Source of the DNA: an uncultured Prevotellaceae bacterium
GTDB taxonomy: Bacteria; Bacteroidota; Bacteroidia; Bacteroidales; Bacteroidaceae
Direction of reading: 5' to 3'
DNA: 42,061 nt
Assembly (NCBI GenBank): GCA_902771445.1
Contig: CACXXD010000003.1
Coordinates: 1 to 42,061, forward strand
How positions within the stretch are numbered: position 1 is the first letter of the stretch; each line of letters opens with the position of its first letter. The position numbers were made by a program, and so were the translations under genes. Positions 26,138 through 35,185 of the stretch are shown in pieces. The notes below the pieces were generated by a model, which saw only the letters and a list, made by a program, of their open reading frames with translations, was not told where the DNA came from and did not search any database.

Positions 26138-27235
26138 CTACTTCAACTGCGCATAGTATTTATCCAGAAGCTCCTGGGCTGCCACGAAACTTGTCTTTTG
26201 TCCGTCGAGGACGACGCGCTCGGCTTCGGTGAGTTGCTGCTGAATGAGCGGATTGTTATAGAAGTTCATGCGAAGATGCTCGTTGATGCTCTCGTACATC
26301 CAGTATTTTGCTTGCTCGTTGCGCCGGTATTCGAAGTAGCCGTTGTCCTTCACAAAGGCGATGTACTCGTAGATCATGTCCCATACCTCTTTGATGCCAT
26401 AACCATAGAAACCGCTGTAGCAGAGCACCTTGGGCAACCAGCCGCTGTCGGGCTTGGGGAAGAAGTGCAGGGCGTTGCGGAAGTTGGTGGCGGCCATGTG
26501 GCAGCGGTCGACGTTGTCGCCGTCGCACTTGTTGATAACGATGCCGTCGCTAATCTCCATGATGCCGCGCTTGATGCCCTGCAACTCATCGCCCGTTCCG
26601 GCCAACTGTATGAGCAGGAAAAAGTCGACCATTGAGTGGCAGGCCGTCTCGCTCTGTCCCACGCCTACGGTCTCGACGAATATCTTGTCGAATCCTGCGG
26701 CTTCGCAGAGAATGATGGTCTCGCGGGTCTTACGGGCCACACCGCCTAAGGAGCCGGCAGATGGACTCGGACGGATAAAGGAATCGGGATGGAGTGCCAG
26801 TTTCTCCATGCGTGTCTTGTCGCCAAGAATACTGCCTTTGGTGCGCTCCGATGAAGGGTCGATGGCCAACACGGCCAGACGACCGCCTTTCTCTTTCAGC
26901 ACATGGATGCCAAACTCGTCGATGGAAGTAGACTTGCCAGCTCCTGGCACACCGCTGATGCCCACGCGAATGCTGTTGCCGCTATAGGGCAGACACTTGT
27001 CGATGACTTCCTGTGCCTTTTGTTGATGCTCGGGATTCACACTCTCAATCAGGGTGACAGCCTGCGAGAGGATGGTGACATCGCCTTTCAGTATGCCTTC
27101 GACCATCTCGCCGACGGTGAGCTGGTGTCGCTTGAAACGGCCTCGTTTCAGATAGGGATTGATGATGGACTGCTGTTCAACGCCACTGTTGACTTGCAGG
27201 CCTGCATATTCTGAACTGTTTTCCGGATGAATCAT
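26138..27235 (-). CDS. meaB: MeaB-type G3E GTPase (methylmalonyl-CoA mutase chaperone)
   Basis: 365 residues. MeaB protects and loads adenosylcobalamin-dependent methylmalonyl-CoA mutase, an enzyme used in Bacteroidetes for succinate-propionate metabolism. The sequence has Walker A GVPGAGKST (about residue 94), LAVLAIDPSSERTKGSILGDKTRM (about 140-165), the switch-like ETVGVGQSE (about 210) and the guanine-specificity NKCDG. The mutase genes are not in the window. It sits between DUF1573 (23-bp gap) and ispH (29-bp gap) in the minus-strand block. Confidence 0.93.
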   Translation of the reverse strand: MIHPENSSEYAGLQVNSGVEQQSIINPYLKRGRFKRHQLTVGEMVEGILKGDVTILSQAVTLIESVNPEHQQKAQEVIDKCLPYSGNSIRVGISGVPGAGKSTSIDEFGIHVLKEKGGRLAVLAIDPSSERTKGSILGDKTRMEKLALHPDSFIRPSPSAGSLGGVARKTRETIILCEAAGFDKIFVETVGVGQSETACHSMVDFFLLIQLAGTGDELQGIKRGIMEISDGIVINKCDGDNVDRCHMAATNFRNALHFFPKPDSGWLPKVLCYSGFYGYGIKEVWDMIYEYIAFVKDNGYFEYRRNEQAKYWMYESINEHLRMNFYNNPLIQQQLTEAERVVLDGQKTSFVAAQELLDKYYAQLK

Positions 27236-27258
27236 AATTGTGGGGTTTAATAAAGGGG

Positions 27259-28377
27259 TTACTTCTTTATATTAATAGGTATGACGACCTTAGAGTGGTC
27301 GGGATCGTTTGTAATCATGAGCAGACGTGGCTTTGTACGTACTGTCTTCAGCTGTTCCAGGTCGCCTACGACTTTCAGCTTGGTTTGTTCGCCTGCCTCC
27401 AGTGTTCGCTTGCCGAGCGTCACTTGCAGTCCGCTGGTGAACATCTGAATCGACGAGATGTTCAGTGCCGTCCGACCATTGTTTTTCAGTATTAGTTCAG
27501 TCTTCTTGCGCAGTTTGCCATTCACCATGCCTAACTCCAGGCTGGACTCAGACAGCTCCATTCGTGGTGCATACTGCTTGTTTGTTCCCTCGAAACTCTT
27601 CAGGTCGGGCAGCAGCACAACAGAGATGGGCAGTTCGTTTTCGGGTGTCACCTTGTCGCCCAGATGACTGGCCAGGAAGACAGAAGTCTGCGTCAGGCCA
27701 AAGTCATGAATGTGTTTCGATTCGAGTGTCAGCACCACCTTTCCGGCATGTCCCGGCATGAGCTGTTCGGGTGTGGATACGGCAGTGAGATAAGAGGGTA
27801 GGTGCTGTATGTTGGGTACCATCGTCTTTCCGCTGTTGTTTAAGATGTTGATTTCCAACTGTGGAGTGTCACCGCGGTTCACGTCGTCGAACTCCAGCAC
27901 GTTCTTGTCGGCCAGCAGCTCTCCCATAGTGAAGGGATAAGTGCCGCTATAGTCAACAATCTCAGCCAGTACCACGCCTTTCATGGTGAGATAGAGTGGC
28001 ACCTGTCTTTCGTTGCCCGAAACACTGCGATAGACGATCGAAGCTTGTTTCTGGAAATGTCCGAGCATGCGGGCATCGTAGATCAGTTTCACATTGCACG
28101 TTTCGCCGACATTGAGTTCTTTCTTTGAGAGGTCTACTTTGGTGCAGCCGCAATCTGCTTTCACATCTTCTATGATGATGCGCTTCGTGCCTGTGTTCTT
28201 CAACTCAAATGTTGCCGATGTGGGTACCAGATAGCCCGTATGTCCGCAATCGATTATGTTTTTTACGGCAGTCAGCCGTTGTGCCAGACAAGCCGAAAAC
28301 TGTGTGCTGAACAGCGAACATTGCAGTGCGGAGGCTACAAGTGCCACCTTCAGCATTCTATTACCTTTTCTATTCAT
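27259..28377 (-). CDS. DUF1573 domain exported protein
   Basis: 372 residues from ATG 28377; an ATG at 28356 is a possible alternative start. The N-terminus reads as a signal peptide (MLKVALVASALQCSLFSTQFSACLA). A DUF1573/ASH-like Ig fold follows, with TFELKNTGTKRIIIEDVKADCGCTKVDLSKKEL, whose DCGCT is the family hallmark (about residues 75-95). A second such fold occupies the C-terminal third (LILKNNGRTALNISSIQM). The function of these periplasmic or surface proteins is unknown. The gene is 38 bp downstream of the alpha-2-macroglobulin-like gene and upstream of meaB. Confidence 0.85.
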   Translation of the reverse strand: MNRKGNRMLKVALVASALQCSLFSTQFSACLAQRLTAVKNIIDCGHTGYLVPTSATFELKNTGTKRIIIEDVKADCGCTKVDLSKKELNVGETCNVKLIYDARMLGHFQKQASIVYRSVSGNERQVPLYLTMKGVVLAEIVDYSGTYPFTMGELLADKNVLEFDDVNRGDTPQLEINILNNSGKTMVPNIQHLPSYLTAVSTPEQLMPGHAGKVVLTLESKHIHDFGLTQTSVFLASHLGDKVTPENELPISVVLLPDLKSFEGTNKQYAPRMELSESSLELGMVNGKLRKKTELILKNNGRTALNISSIQMFTSGLQVTLGKRTLEAGEQTKLKVVGDLEQLKTVRTKPRLLMITNDPDHSKVVIPINIKK

Positions 28378-28415
28378 TGAAAACTTTCTATTTCTATTTA
28401 ATAAACATTCTGTAC

Positions 28416-31400
28416 TTATTTGGGTTCAACTTGTAGACGTTCCGAATGGGTTGTGCCACGGAATTCAGGAGCGTATGCACACTGTACGGTACATGTCCCA
28501 GTCTCGTAGCTGCCAGCCCGGTCGATGTAGTATTCCGTCTCTAAGACATGCTGGCCCTTGCTGAGCATGTCGAAGAAGTAGTGAGTGGCATTGTCCTTGG
28601 GCGCACAGTAGGCACCGTTGCGATAGCCGCTCAGCTGAGCGACGGGTTCCATGCATGCGGCACGCTTGTCGATGACTTCCACAAAGTCGAGGTCGCGAGT
28701 TGTTTGAATCATCAGGCGCACCTTCACTCTGCTGCCCACTTTCAGCATGGCGGTATTGCCTTGCAGACGGGTGCCATCGGGCAGGATGACTTCTCGCTTC
28801 ACGCTGATTTCGCTCTGTTGGTCTGCAATCGAGGCGGTTGGCTGTGAGAACTGCAAGTAGACAGCTCCCCATGAAGTGCCTGTAGAGGTCTTCTCGGCAG
28901 AGAATTCCTTAGGCAGTGATGAGCCGGAAGGCATTGCCAGGACACTCTTCACGTAGCCTATGCCAGCTGTGGCTTGCGATGTATCCATCCCTTTGCCGTC
29001 AACTCTCAGAATGGTGTTGCTGGCTGGCACCAGTGCCTTGCTGTTCTTGTTGAGTAACGCATAGATGGCATCGGCACTGTTGATGGGTGTATCCCATGCC
29101 TGCGTGCGCTTTTGTTGCAACAGCCAGCGGCGCATCTCGTCGATGGTCACTGTGTCGGTCGGGGTGAGTCGTTGGAGGGCTTCGATGGCTGCTACTTGAG
29201 TGGGAATGCGATAGTCGCGCCATGAGTAGGAGGCACGCTGAGTGTCATAGTAGCGCCCCATGTCTTCCTTGTAGACGGTGTACTCCTTCAGACTCTTGAT
29301 ATAAGAAGGTGCGTCGAGGATGATGGCCGACATCGCCTTCTCGTAGATGGTCTGGTGCTTGATGTCTTTCTTCAGCAAGGCTTTCAAGTAAGTCTGTGCA
29401 CCGGCCACGCTCTTTGAGTGCTTGCGACCGTCCAGCTTGGAGAGATAGAGATATTGCAGCGCCTTGAAAGTGGGGAACACCTGTCGGTGTCCTTTTTTCT
29501 CATCTTTCTTCATCTCGGCCACCAGCTGTACGATTTCTGCATCCATGAAGCTGAAGGCTTTCTGCAGCATCGTCTTGGTGTTTTGCTGCTCACCCGTCAT
29601 CTGTTGAAGTCGAACCAACATTTCGCTGATTTCCACTGTCATGAAGAACGAGCCGCGCATGCCTTCCCACCAGCTCCACGAACCGTCAGCGTTCTGCAGC
29701 TTTGTCAGCTTGTCGACTGCCGACGAGAGCCGTGCGTCCATCAGGTTCTGGTCGAAGAACTCGCTCAGCCGATGCTTCTGCTCAGCCTCGCGGTCTGCAT
29801 CCATGACCCAAGGTGTTTCGGCCAGCACCAGTTCTTTCAGTTCTTCGTTCTTTGCCAGCGATGAACCGAGCGAGGAATTGCCTGTCGCTTCTTCGCGTTT
29901 CCAAGTTTCGAATACATGCTTTATCTGCGGATTCTGTTGTATGATATGTCGGCCAATACAGTTGGCATAATACGACGTAGCCTGACAGATGGCGCAGTTG
30001 TCATGAGGATGTCCTACGGTGGGCAAAGCCAGCAATGGCAACCATGCCGGGTTGTTGGTGTATTCGACTGTCATTTTCGGAGAGGAAAGATTGCCGGGAT
30101 ACAGCTGCTGAAGGTCTATCTTTTTCGTGCCGGGATTGGTCTGTGTGAATGGTACGGTGACTGTGACGCGTTCGTGGTTGGGCAGAACGGGCAGATAGTG
30201 CTGTTCACCGTCGCTGAACGAGTCGCTGTATGCCAGCATCTTGCATACGAGAAGTGAGTGTTCGCTTAGCTTTTCATAATCAAGGTCAAACGTCACTGCA
30301 TCTGTGGCATTCGCTCTGAGTGAGAACGTCATTTGCTCATCGAGAATGACGTTGCCGCTTTCCGGGTCGAGCAGTTGCAGGCAGGCCGTTCCCGTCTGTT
30401 CGCGTTCGGTGGTGTTGAACAGTCGGGCAGAGATTGTGGCCTTGTCGCCCACTCTGACGAATCGTGGCATGTTCGGCTGAATCATCACGTCCTTCTGTGC
30501 CACGGCCTCACCGTCGATGTAGCCGTGCCTCATGTCTTTCGTATGGGCCAGGCCCATGAACCGCCAGGTAGTCAGCGATTCGGGCAGCGTGAACTTCAGC
30601 GACACCTTGCCCTCTTCGTTGGCCGTGAGTTGCGGGTAGAAGAAAGCCGTCTCTTGCAGATTTTCGCGCAGTTGTACTTCCGCTGCCTTTTGTTCGTCAG
30701 ACTTTTCCATTCTTTTCAAGTCTTTCGCGGCTATCAGGCTCGTTCCTTCTTGCCCTGTCTGAGCCATGACGTCAAAAGTTCCGATGGCAGCATTCGCCTG
30801 TTCTATATTATCTGCGTATGCCATCTGGGTCATGGCTTTCGCCTTGACAGTAACTTCGCGCAGCACCGATTCCCTGCGGCTCCCGAGGTTACGTCTGCTT
30901 ATCCAATATCTGGGGAAGCATGAGGTGTCGAAATGATTGTATTGCAGTGTCTCGGTGTGAAGATGCTCTACACGGAAGTGCCCATAGCAGCTGGCGCTGC
31001 CCTGGCTGACATTGCTCCAGTGCATCGAGGGTAAGGGCAGCATGGTCATCGGTTCCATCATCCAGTTGTGTGCTGCAATCTGGTCGAGACTCTTGTCATA
31101 GAGCACGGCCATGAGCTGAGCTGCGAGCGGTGAACGGTAGTCGTCAGGAGCCTCAATCTTCAGTGTCCACTCCTCTTGTTGCCCAGGGGTAAGACGGTCG
31201 CGGAATGTCTCCCACTTCATGGTCAGCTGCTTATTGGGGAGTGGTCGCAGAATCTGTGCTTCATGATGGTAGTCCTTGCCGTCGCGGATCCAGACGAAGC
31301 TGAGTGTCAGTCCGTTGCCGTATTCGGGCTTATAGGTGAGTTTGCGGTTGAGCAGCTCATTCGAGCGGTCGACGGCTCCCTGTTCAATGATGGTGTTGCC

Positions 31401-34001
31401 GGACACAATCGTGTAGACGATGTGTACATTCTTGGCCGACGAGCCAACTTGCAGCGTGACGGGCTTGCCGTCGTTGGGAAACTGATCGTGTGACAAGTAG
31501 AACCAGTCATTCGTCTCAGTGGCAGGCCGCTTGTCGTCGAGTGAGAACACTACGAAAGAGCGTTGCACCGAGTCTTCGCCACAGACGGCCAGCAAGTTGT
31601 GCTTTCCGCTCTTCAGTTTGGGCATTTCCACAGGCGTATTGCTCTGCACCTGTTGCCACTTGCCCCCGTCAATCTGATAGCGCACTGTGGCATTGATGTC
31701 GTTTCCGGCGGCATTCAGCAGGTGCAGCTTCATGGGCTGAGTCCGTTCCATGAGCACTTTGTCGTCAAGGTCGATGGTGAGAGCTGTCTTTCGGTTGCCC
31801 AGCGGTAGCGACAATTGGGCTTGATGCGTCTCGCCGCCTTGGTCGGTCACGTCGGCAATCACCACGAAGTTGTAGAACTGCGGATGGAGCGAACGCGGCA
31901 GCAGCATCGGAATCCTGACCTCGAACGTTCCGTCGTCCTGCGTTACGGTCTCGCCGGCAAAAATCTCCTCATTGTCCTGTGCTGTCCCTATGGGCCACCA
32001 TACGTGTCGGCTGTAGTTCAGCCACCACCAAGCCATCCGGCGCTGCACCTTATATTTTACATGCGCTCCCTGCACAGGCACTCCCGCATAGCTTCGGGCC
32101 GTAGCCTTGACGTTGAGCGTGTCGCCGTCCTTGTAGTCTTGATTCATTTTGGGGAATTCCACTTGGAAGGTGGGCCGCTTGTATTCCTCCACCCGGAAAT
32201 ACTGTACCACGTCGCCGACCTGAATGCAGAACTGCCCTGTCAGGCCCGAAGCGGGCAGTGTGAACTGTGTGCTTACGGTGCCGAACTCGTCGGCAACAAG
32301 TTTTCTCTCCTCCACAATCTTGTAGTTGGCATCGCGCAAACAGACCGTCAGCTGTTTGTTGGCCAGCACCTCATGCTCAAAGCCGTTCTCCAGCTTGTAG
32401 GCGATGGCTGCTACGTGTACTGTCTGCCCGGGCCGATAGATGGCACGGTCGGTGTAGATGTTGAAATGTTCAGTACGGTGATTGTTGTCGTCATAGCCGA
32501 AGTAGCCATATCCGTTCATGGTGGGACAGGCCCGGTCGGTTGGCGTGGTGACGAAGATTTCCTGTGGCAGCTCGTCCTTCTTGTAGGTGTAGCGGCACTC
32601 TCCGTCCTTGTCGGTGGTGAGCGTTGCAATCAGTGTGTTCTTGCGATAGCCGCTGCGCCGTGTTAGCCGCAGCTGTGCGCCCTTCAGCGGCTGTCCGGTA
32701 GTGGCATTGACGGCCACGTAGCGGATCTGGTTGTTGGGTAGCATTTCAGACAGAACGCGCACGTCGCTGACATAGAAAAGTGTGCGCGATACAGAGGTCT
32801 TGGGTTGTGTCTCAGCCTCCATTATATAGACTCCCACGGGCAGCCCGGTCAGTGTTAGCGAGTCGTCGTAGAGCTCATAGTCCTTCTTGCCCGTATAAGT
32901 GCGCTTGAGCGTGATGGGCAGTGGTGAGAGCAGTGGTGAGAGCTGTTTATAGTCCTCTTCGTTGTCAGGGTCCAAAGGCGTGTCGCCGTCTGCATTGACA
33001 CGATAGAACCGCAAGGTGAGCTGGTCGATATTGCGTAGATTCTGCATCTTGACGGGTTGCTCGCGATTGGGAATCCACAGCCGATGTTCCAGTCGGGCGG
33101 TGAACTGTGGAGCCGTCATGTCGTTGCGACAGTTGCGCAACTCGTTCATGCCTTTCCACGTCCCCCAGCGCTTCAGCGCCATGTCTATATAGCCCACCTT
33201 CTGTTCAGCAGTAGCATCAGTCATGCTGTTCATGAAGTCGTAGCGCTTGATGGCCGCCTCGCCGCATTCGGGCAGGTCGGCATAGCACTCTATGAGCGAG
33301 TCGATGCGTTCCAGCACCTCCCTGCCTGTGCCTGTGGACTGCCATTGCTGGTTGCGGCAATCGTTCTCGATCATTCCCAGTCCGCTCAGCAGCTGTGCTG
33401 TGCGGTTGCCTGTGGTGAGGTAGTATTCGTGCAGAGGCTTCCACTGTCTTGTCTCCCTTCCGATGAGGCTCAGCAAGTCGTTGTCGTAGATGCGACTGTC
33501 CTCGCCTATCACCACGAAAGGCTCATACGTGTTGGCTTTCACGGTAGCCAGCAGTGCAGGCTGTGCCAATGCCTTGCGAAAAAAGTCGTCTGCAATGCTT
33601 CTCCAGTCAGTCCCACCTCCTTCCCATTGTGTCACTGCCGGTCCGTGTCTGTCCCAGTTTTGCACGATCTTGCCCAGCACGGCATGCCACACCGCCTGCA
33701 GCGCGGCGTCCTTCTCAGCCTCGGCTCGCAGCCGCAAGCGTTCTACGGCAGGCAGTAGCGAATCGCTGCTGATTGTCGCCTGCACGCGGGCCATCGTCAG
33801 TTCTGCCTTCATCAGTTGTCCGTAAGCCTTCTCATTCTGGGCCTTCATGGCAATCTGCTGCAGTGCGTGAAGCTGCGCCTTGGGCAGATCCTTCTGCTCA
33901 GCCGCCTCCGCGTCTTTCCACAATGAGCTATAGTTTTGTGCTTTCGCTTGGAAGCATGAAAATAAGAATGTGACCAATAAAAAAAAGGAAAATCTCTTCA
34001 T
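28416..34001 (-). CDS. Alpha-2-macroglobulin family protein, without canonical thioester
   Basis: 1861 residues with signal peptide MKRFSFFLLVTFLFSCFQAKAQ. An all-helical N-terminal region is followed by macroglobulin domains (MG2-like FNIYTDRAIYRPGQTVHVAA near residue 514), a bait-like and A2M region (VRVGDKATISARLFNTTERE near 1178; LTANEEGKVSLKFTLPESLTTWRFMGLAHT near 1130) and a helical thioester-domain-like part (about 1330-1600). The place of the thioester tetrapeptide CxEQ reads AICQ in DNCAICQATSYYAN, so covalent trapping of proteases looks lost, as in other Bacteroidetes members. The predicted role is a periplasmic protease trap or envelope-protection protein; no penicillin-binding protein PBP1C is adjacent. 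It is the first gene of an 11-kb minus-strand block. The AraC-type gene is 95 bp upstream. Confidence 0.9.
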   Translation of the reverse strand: MKRFSFFLLVTFLFSCFQAKAQNYSSLWKDAEAAEQKDLPKAQLHALQQIAMKAQNEKAYGQLMKAELTMARVQATISSDSLLPAVERLRLRAEAEKDAALQAVWHAVLGKIVQNWDRHGPAVTQWEGGGTDWRSIADDFFRKALAQPALLATVKANTYEPFVVIGEDSRIYDNDLLSLIGRETRQWKPLHEYYLTTGNRTAQLLSGLGMIENDCRNQQWQSTGTGREVLERIDSLIECYADLPECGEAAIKRYDFMNSMTDATAEQKVGYIDMALKRWGTWKGMNELRNCRNDMTAPQFTARLEHRLWIPNREQPVKMQNLRNIDQLTLRFYRVNADGDTPLDPDNEEDYKQLSPLLSPLPITLKRTYTGKKDYELYDDSLTLTGLPVGVYIMEAETQPKTSVSRTLFYVSDVRVLSEMLPNNQIRYVAVNATTGQPLKGAQLRLTRRSGYRKNTLIATLTTDKDGECRYTYKKDELPQEIFVTTPTDRACPTMNGYGYFGYDDNNHRTEHFNIYTDRAIYRPGQTVHVAAIAYKLENGFEHEVLANKQLTVCLRDANYKIVEERKLVADEFGTVSTQFTLPASGLTGQFCIQVGDVVQYFRVEEYKRPTFQVEFPKMNQDYKDGDTLNVKATARSYAGVPVQGAHVKYKVQRRMAWWWLNYSRHVWWPIGTAQDNEEIFAGETVTQDDGTFEVRIPMLLPRSLHPQFYNFVVIADVTDQGGETHQAQLSLPLGNRKTALTIDLDDKVLMERTQPMKLHLLNAAGNDINATVRYQIDGGKWQQVQSNTPVEMPKLKSGKHNLLAVCGEDSVQRSFVVFSLDDKRPATETNDWFYLSHDQFPNDGKPVTLQVGSSAKNVHIVYTIVSGNTIIEQGAVDRSNELLNRKLTYKPEYGNGLTLSFVWIRDGKDYHHEAQILRPLPNKQLTMKWETFRDRLTPGQQEEWTLKIEAPDDYRSPLAAQLMAVLYDKSLDQIAAHNWMMEPMTMLPLPSMHWSNVSQGSASCYGHFRVEHLHTETLQYNHFDTSCFPRYWISRRNLGSRRESVLREVTVKAKAMTQMAYADNIEQANAAIGTFDVMAQTGQEGTSLIAAKDLKRMEKSDEQKAAEVQLRENLQETAFFYPQLTANEEGKVSLKFTLPESLTTWRFMGLAHTKDMRHGYIDGEAVAQKDVMIQPNMPRFVRVGDKATISARLFNTTEREQTGTACLQLLDPESGNVILDEQMTFSLRANATDAVTFDLDYEKLSEHSLLVCKMLAYSDSFSDGEQHYLPVLPNHERVTVTVPFTQTNPGTKKIDLQQLYPGNLSSPKMTVEYTNNPAWLPLLALPTVGHPHDNCAICQATSYYANCIGRHIIQQNPQIKHVFETWKREEATGNSSLGSSLAKNEELKELVLAETPWVMDADREAEQKHRLSEFFDQNLMDARLSSAVDKLTKLQNADGSWSWWEGMRGSFFMTVEISEMLVRLQQMTGEQQNTKTMLQKAFSFMDAEIVQLVAEMKKDEKKGHRQVFPTFKALQYLYLSKLDGRKHSKSVAGAQTYLKALLKKDIKHQTIYEKAMSAIILDAPSYIKSLKEYTVYKEDMGRYYDTQRASYSWRDYRIPTQVAAIEALQRLTPTDTVTIDEMRRWLLQQKRTQAWDTPINSADAIYALLNKNSKALVPASNTILRVDGKGMDTSQATAGIGYVKSVLAMPSGSSLPKEFSAEKTSTGTSWGAVYLQFSQPTASIADQQSEISVKREVILPDGTRLQGNTAMLKVGSRVKVRLMIQTTRDLDFVEVIDKRAACMEPVAQLSGYRNGAYCAPKDNATHYFFDMLSKGQHVLETEYYIDRAGSYETGTCTVQCAYAPEFRGTTHSERLQVEPK

Positions 34002-34030
34002 TGTGCCTATTACATTATTTATTATAGTTG

Positions 34031-34038
34031 CAAAGATA
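34031..34038 (-). promoter_or_regulatory. -7 box for the alpha-2-macroglobulin block
   Basis: TATCTTTG on the minus strand, followed by C, fits TAnnTTTG and ends 29 bp before ATG 34001. It is likely the main promoter for the co-directional genes down to 23048. There is no clear -33 match. Confidence 0.6.
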
Positions 34039-34096
34039 GCGATTATTTGCGACTTCTATGGGTTGTGAAAGCGAAAATATGAAAGTTTAACGGATT

Positions 34097-35020
34097 TCAA
34101 CTTTCAATTTTCAATTTGTATGCCTGTGTGGTTTGTCCCGTCATGCGCTTGAAGTATTTGCAGAAGAACGAGGGGTTAGGGAAGTTCATCTCGTCGGCGA
34201 TCTGTGCGGCACTCTTGTTGGTGTGGCGCAGTTCCACTTTTATGCGTGTAACGATGGCATCGTCAATCCATTGTTTGGCGGCCTTGCCGCTCACCTGTTT
34301 CACCAGCGTGCTCATGTAGCGGGGCGAGATGAAAAGTCGCCGGGCATAGAAGTCGATGTTGTGTTCCTGTGTGGCATAGCGGCTCACCAGTTGTACGAAG
34401 TCGGTGAACAGCCGTTGCTCGCGTGAGAGCGAGTTGCGGCTTTCGTTCTCATGCTGGTTCCAAAGATAGTCGGCCTGCCAGAGGAAAGCAGCCGTCAGAC
34501 TGAGCACCACCTGCGGGGCAATCTGTGTTCTGTGCATGGCCTTATATAATAGGATGTGCAGGTCTTCCACTTGTTGCAATTGCTCTTTCGCCAGTGTGAA
34601 ACTGCAATCGCGCACATGACCGTCCATCAGTTTGGGTATGCCTGTGGGAAATAACATACTGATGATCTCGTCGGTGAGCGACACACCGAAGCCGCTCACG
34701 TCTTCAGAGTAGCTTTTCGGTTGCACGATGCTGTTCTGGCTCAAGAATATCATCTGTCCCGCTTCAAAGTGATGCTGAGTCAGGTTGACGAGAGGACTCG
34801 CACTGCCTCGTGTCAATACCATGACGCGCATTTCCGGCATGACAAACGTGTCTTCGGCCAGTCTTGCCATCAATCGGGCTACGGGAGGATTTCGTGCTAC
34901 GAGCAGATGTTTCGACAGATATTCGCTCACCAGTCGTTCCTGGCCATCCTGTGGCCCCTCTTGACTTCCGTCCAGAATACTGTTTAGTTGGCTCAAGTCG
35001 AATTGCTTTAGTCTTCTCAT
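34097..35020 (-). CDS. AraC family transcriptional regulator
   Basis: 307 residues. The C-terminal ~100 residues contain the two helix-turn-helix motifs of AraC/XylS proteins (FYARRLFISPRYMSTLVKQVSGKAAKQWI and KSAAQIADEMNFPNPSFFCKYFKRMTGQTTQAYK). The N-terminal ~190 residues are a cupin-like sensor typical of AraC regulators in Bacteroidetes; the ligand is not predictable. It is transcribed divergently from the exporter operon across a 165-bp gap that carries a 10-bp direct repeat suited to AraC binding, so it probably regulates the exporter. Its last residues, KLKIES-stop, are encoded by an intergenic-type TTGAAAATTGAAAG sequence. Confidence 0.9.
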   Translation of the reverse strand: MRRLKQFDLSQLNSILDGSQEGPQDGQERLVSEYLSKHLLVARNPPVARLMARLAEDTFVMPEMRVMVLTRGSASPLVNLTQHHFEAGQMIFLSQNSIVQPKSYSEDVSGFGVSLTDEIISMLFPTGIPKLMDGHVRDCSFTLAKEQLQQVEDLHILLYKAMHRTQIAPQVVLSLTAAFLWQADYLWNQHENESRNSLSREQRLFTDFVQLVSRYATQEHNIDFYARRLFISPRYMSTLVKQVSGKAAKQWIDDAIVTRIKVELRHTNKSAAQIADEMNFPNPSFFCKYFKRMTGQTTQAYKLKIES

Positions 35021-35043
35021 AGGTCTTTTGATGATTTTTGATG

Positions 35044-35051
35044 CAAAGATA
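35044..35051 (-). promoter_or_regulatory. -7 box for the AraC-type gene
   Basis: TATCTTTG on the minus strand fits TAnnTTTG and is followed by C. It ends 23 bp before ATG 35020. Confidence 0.6.
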
Positions 35052-35093
35052 AGAAATACTTTCTTGTTTTAAGTCCAATAACGGCGAATTTGT

Positions 35094-35123
35094 ACGAAAA
35101 GGACATAACTTCAACGAAAAGGA
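35094..35123 (+). promoter_or_regulatory. Candidate AraC operator: 10-bp direct repeat, 20-bp period
   Basis: ACGAAAAGGA occurs exactly at 35094-35103 and 35114-35123, about two helical turns apart and on the same face. The downstream copy ends 25 bp before the exporter -7 box (35149-35156), where an AraC-type activator would contact RNA polymerase. That the neighbouring AraC protein is the binder is inference from position. Confidence 0.6.
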
Positions 35124-35148
35124 TAGTATATGAAAGCAAAAAACGACG

Positions 35149-35156
35149 TAACTTTG
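35149..35156 (+). promoter_or_regulatory. -7 box for the exporter operon
   Basis: TAACTTTG followed by C fits the -7 consensus. The position expected for a -33 TTTG has no match, consistent with a promoter that needs an activator. The box ends 29 bp before ATG 35186. Confidence 0.65.
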
Positions 35157-35185
35157 CACCAGACGAACAAAACAGTGTGATTGAT

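Noticed and set aside
26138..27235. MeaB as part of a methylmalonyl-CoA mutase operon
   Set aside because: No mutase subunit genes are present in the window; the neighbours are DUF1573 and ispH.
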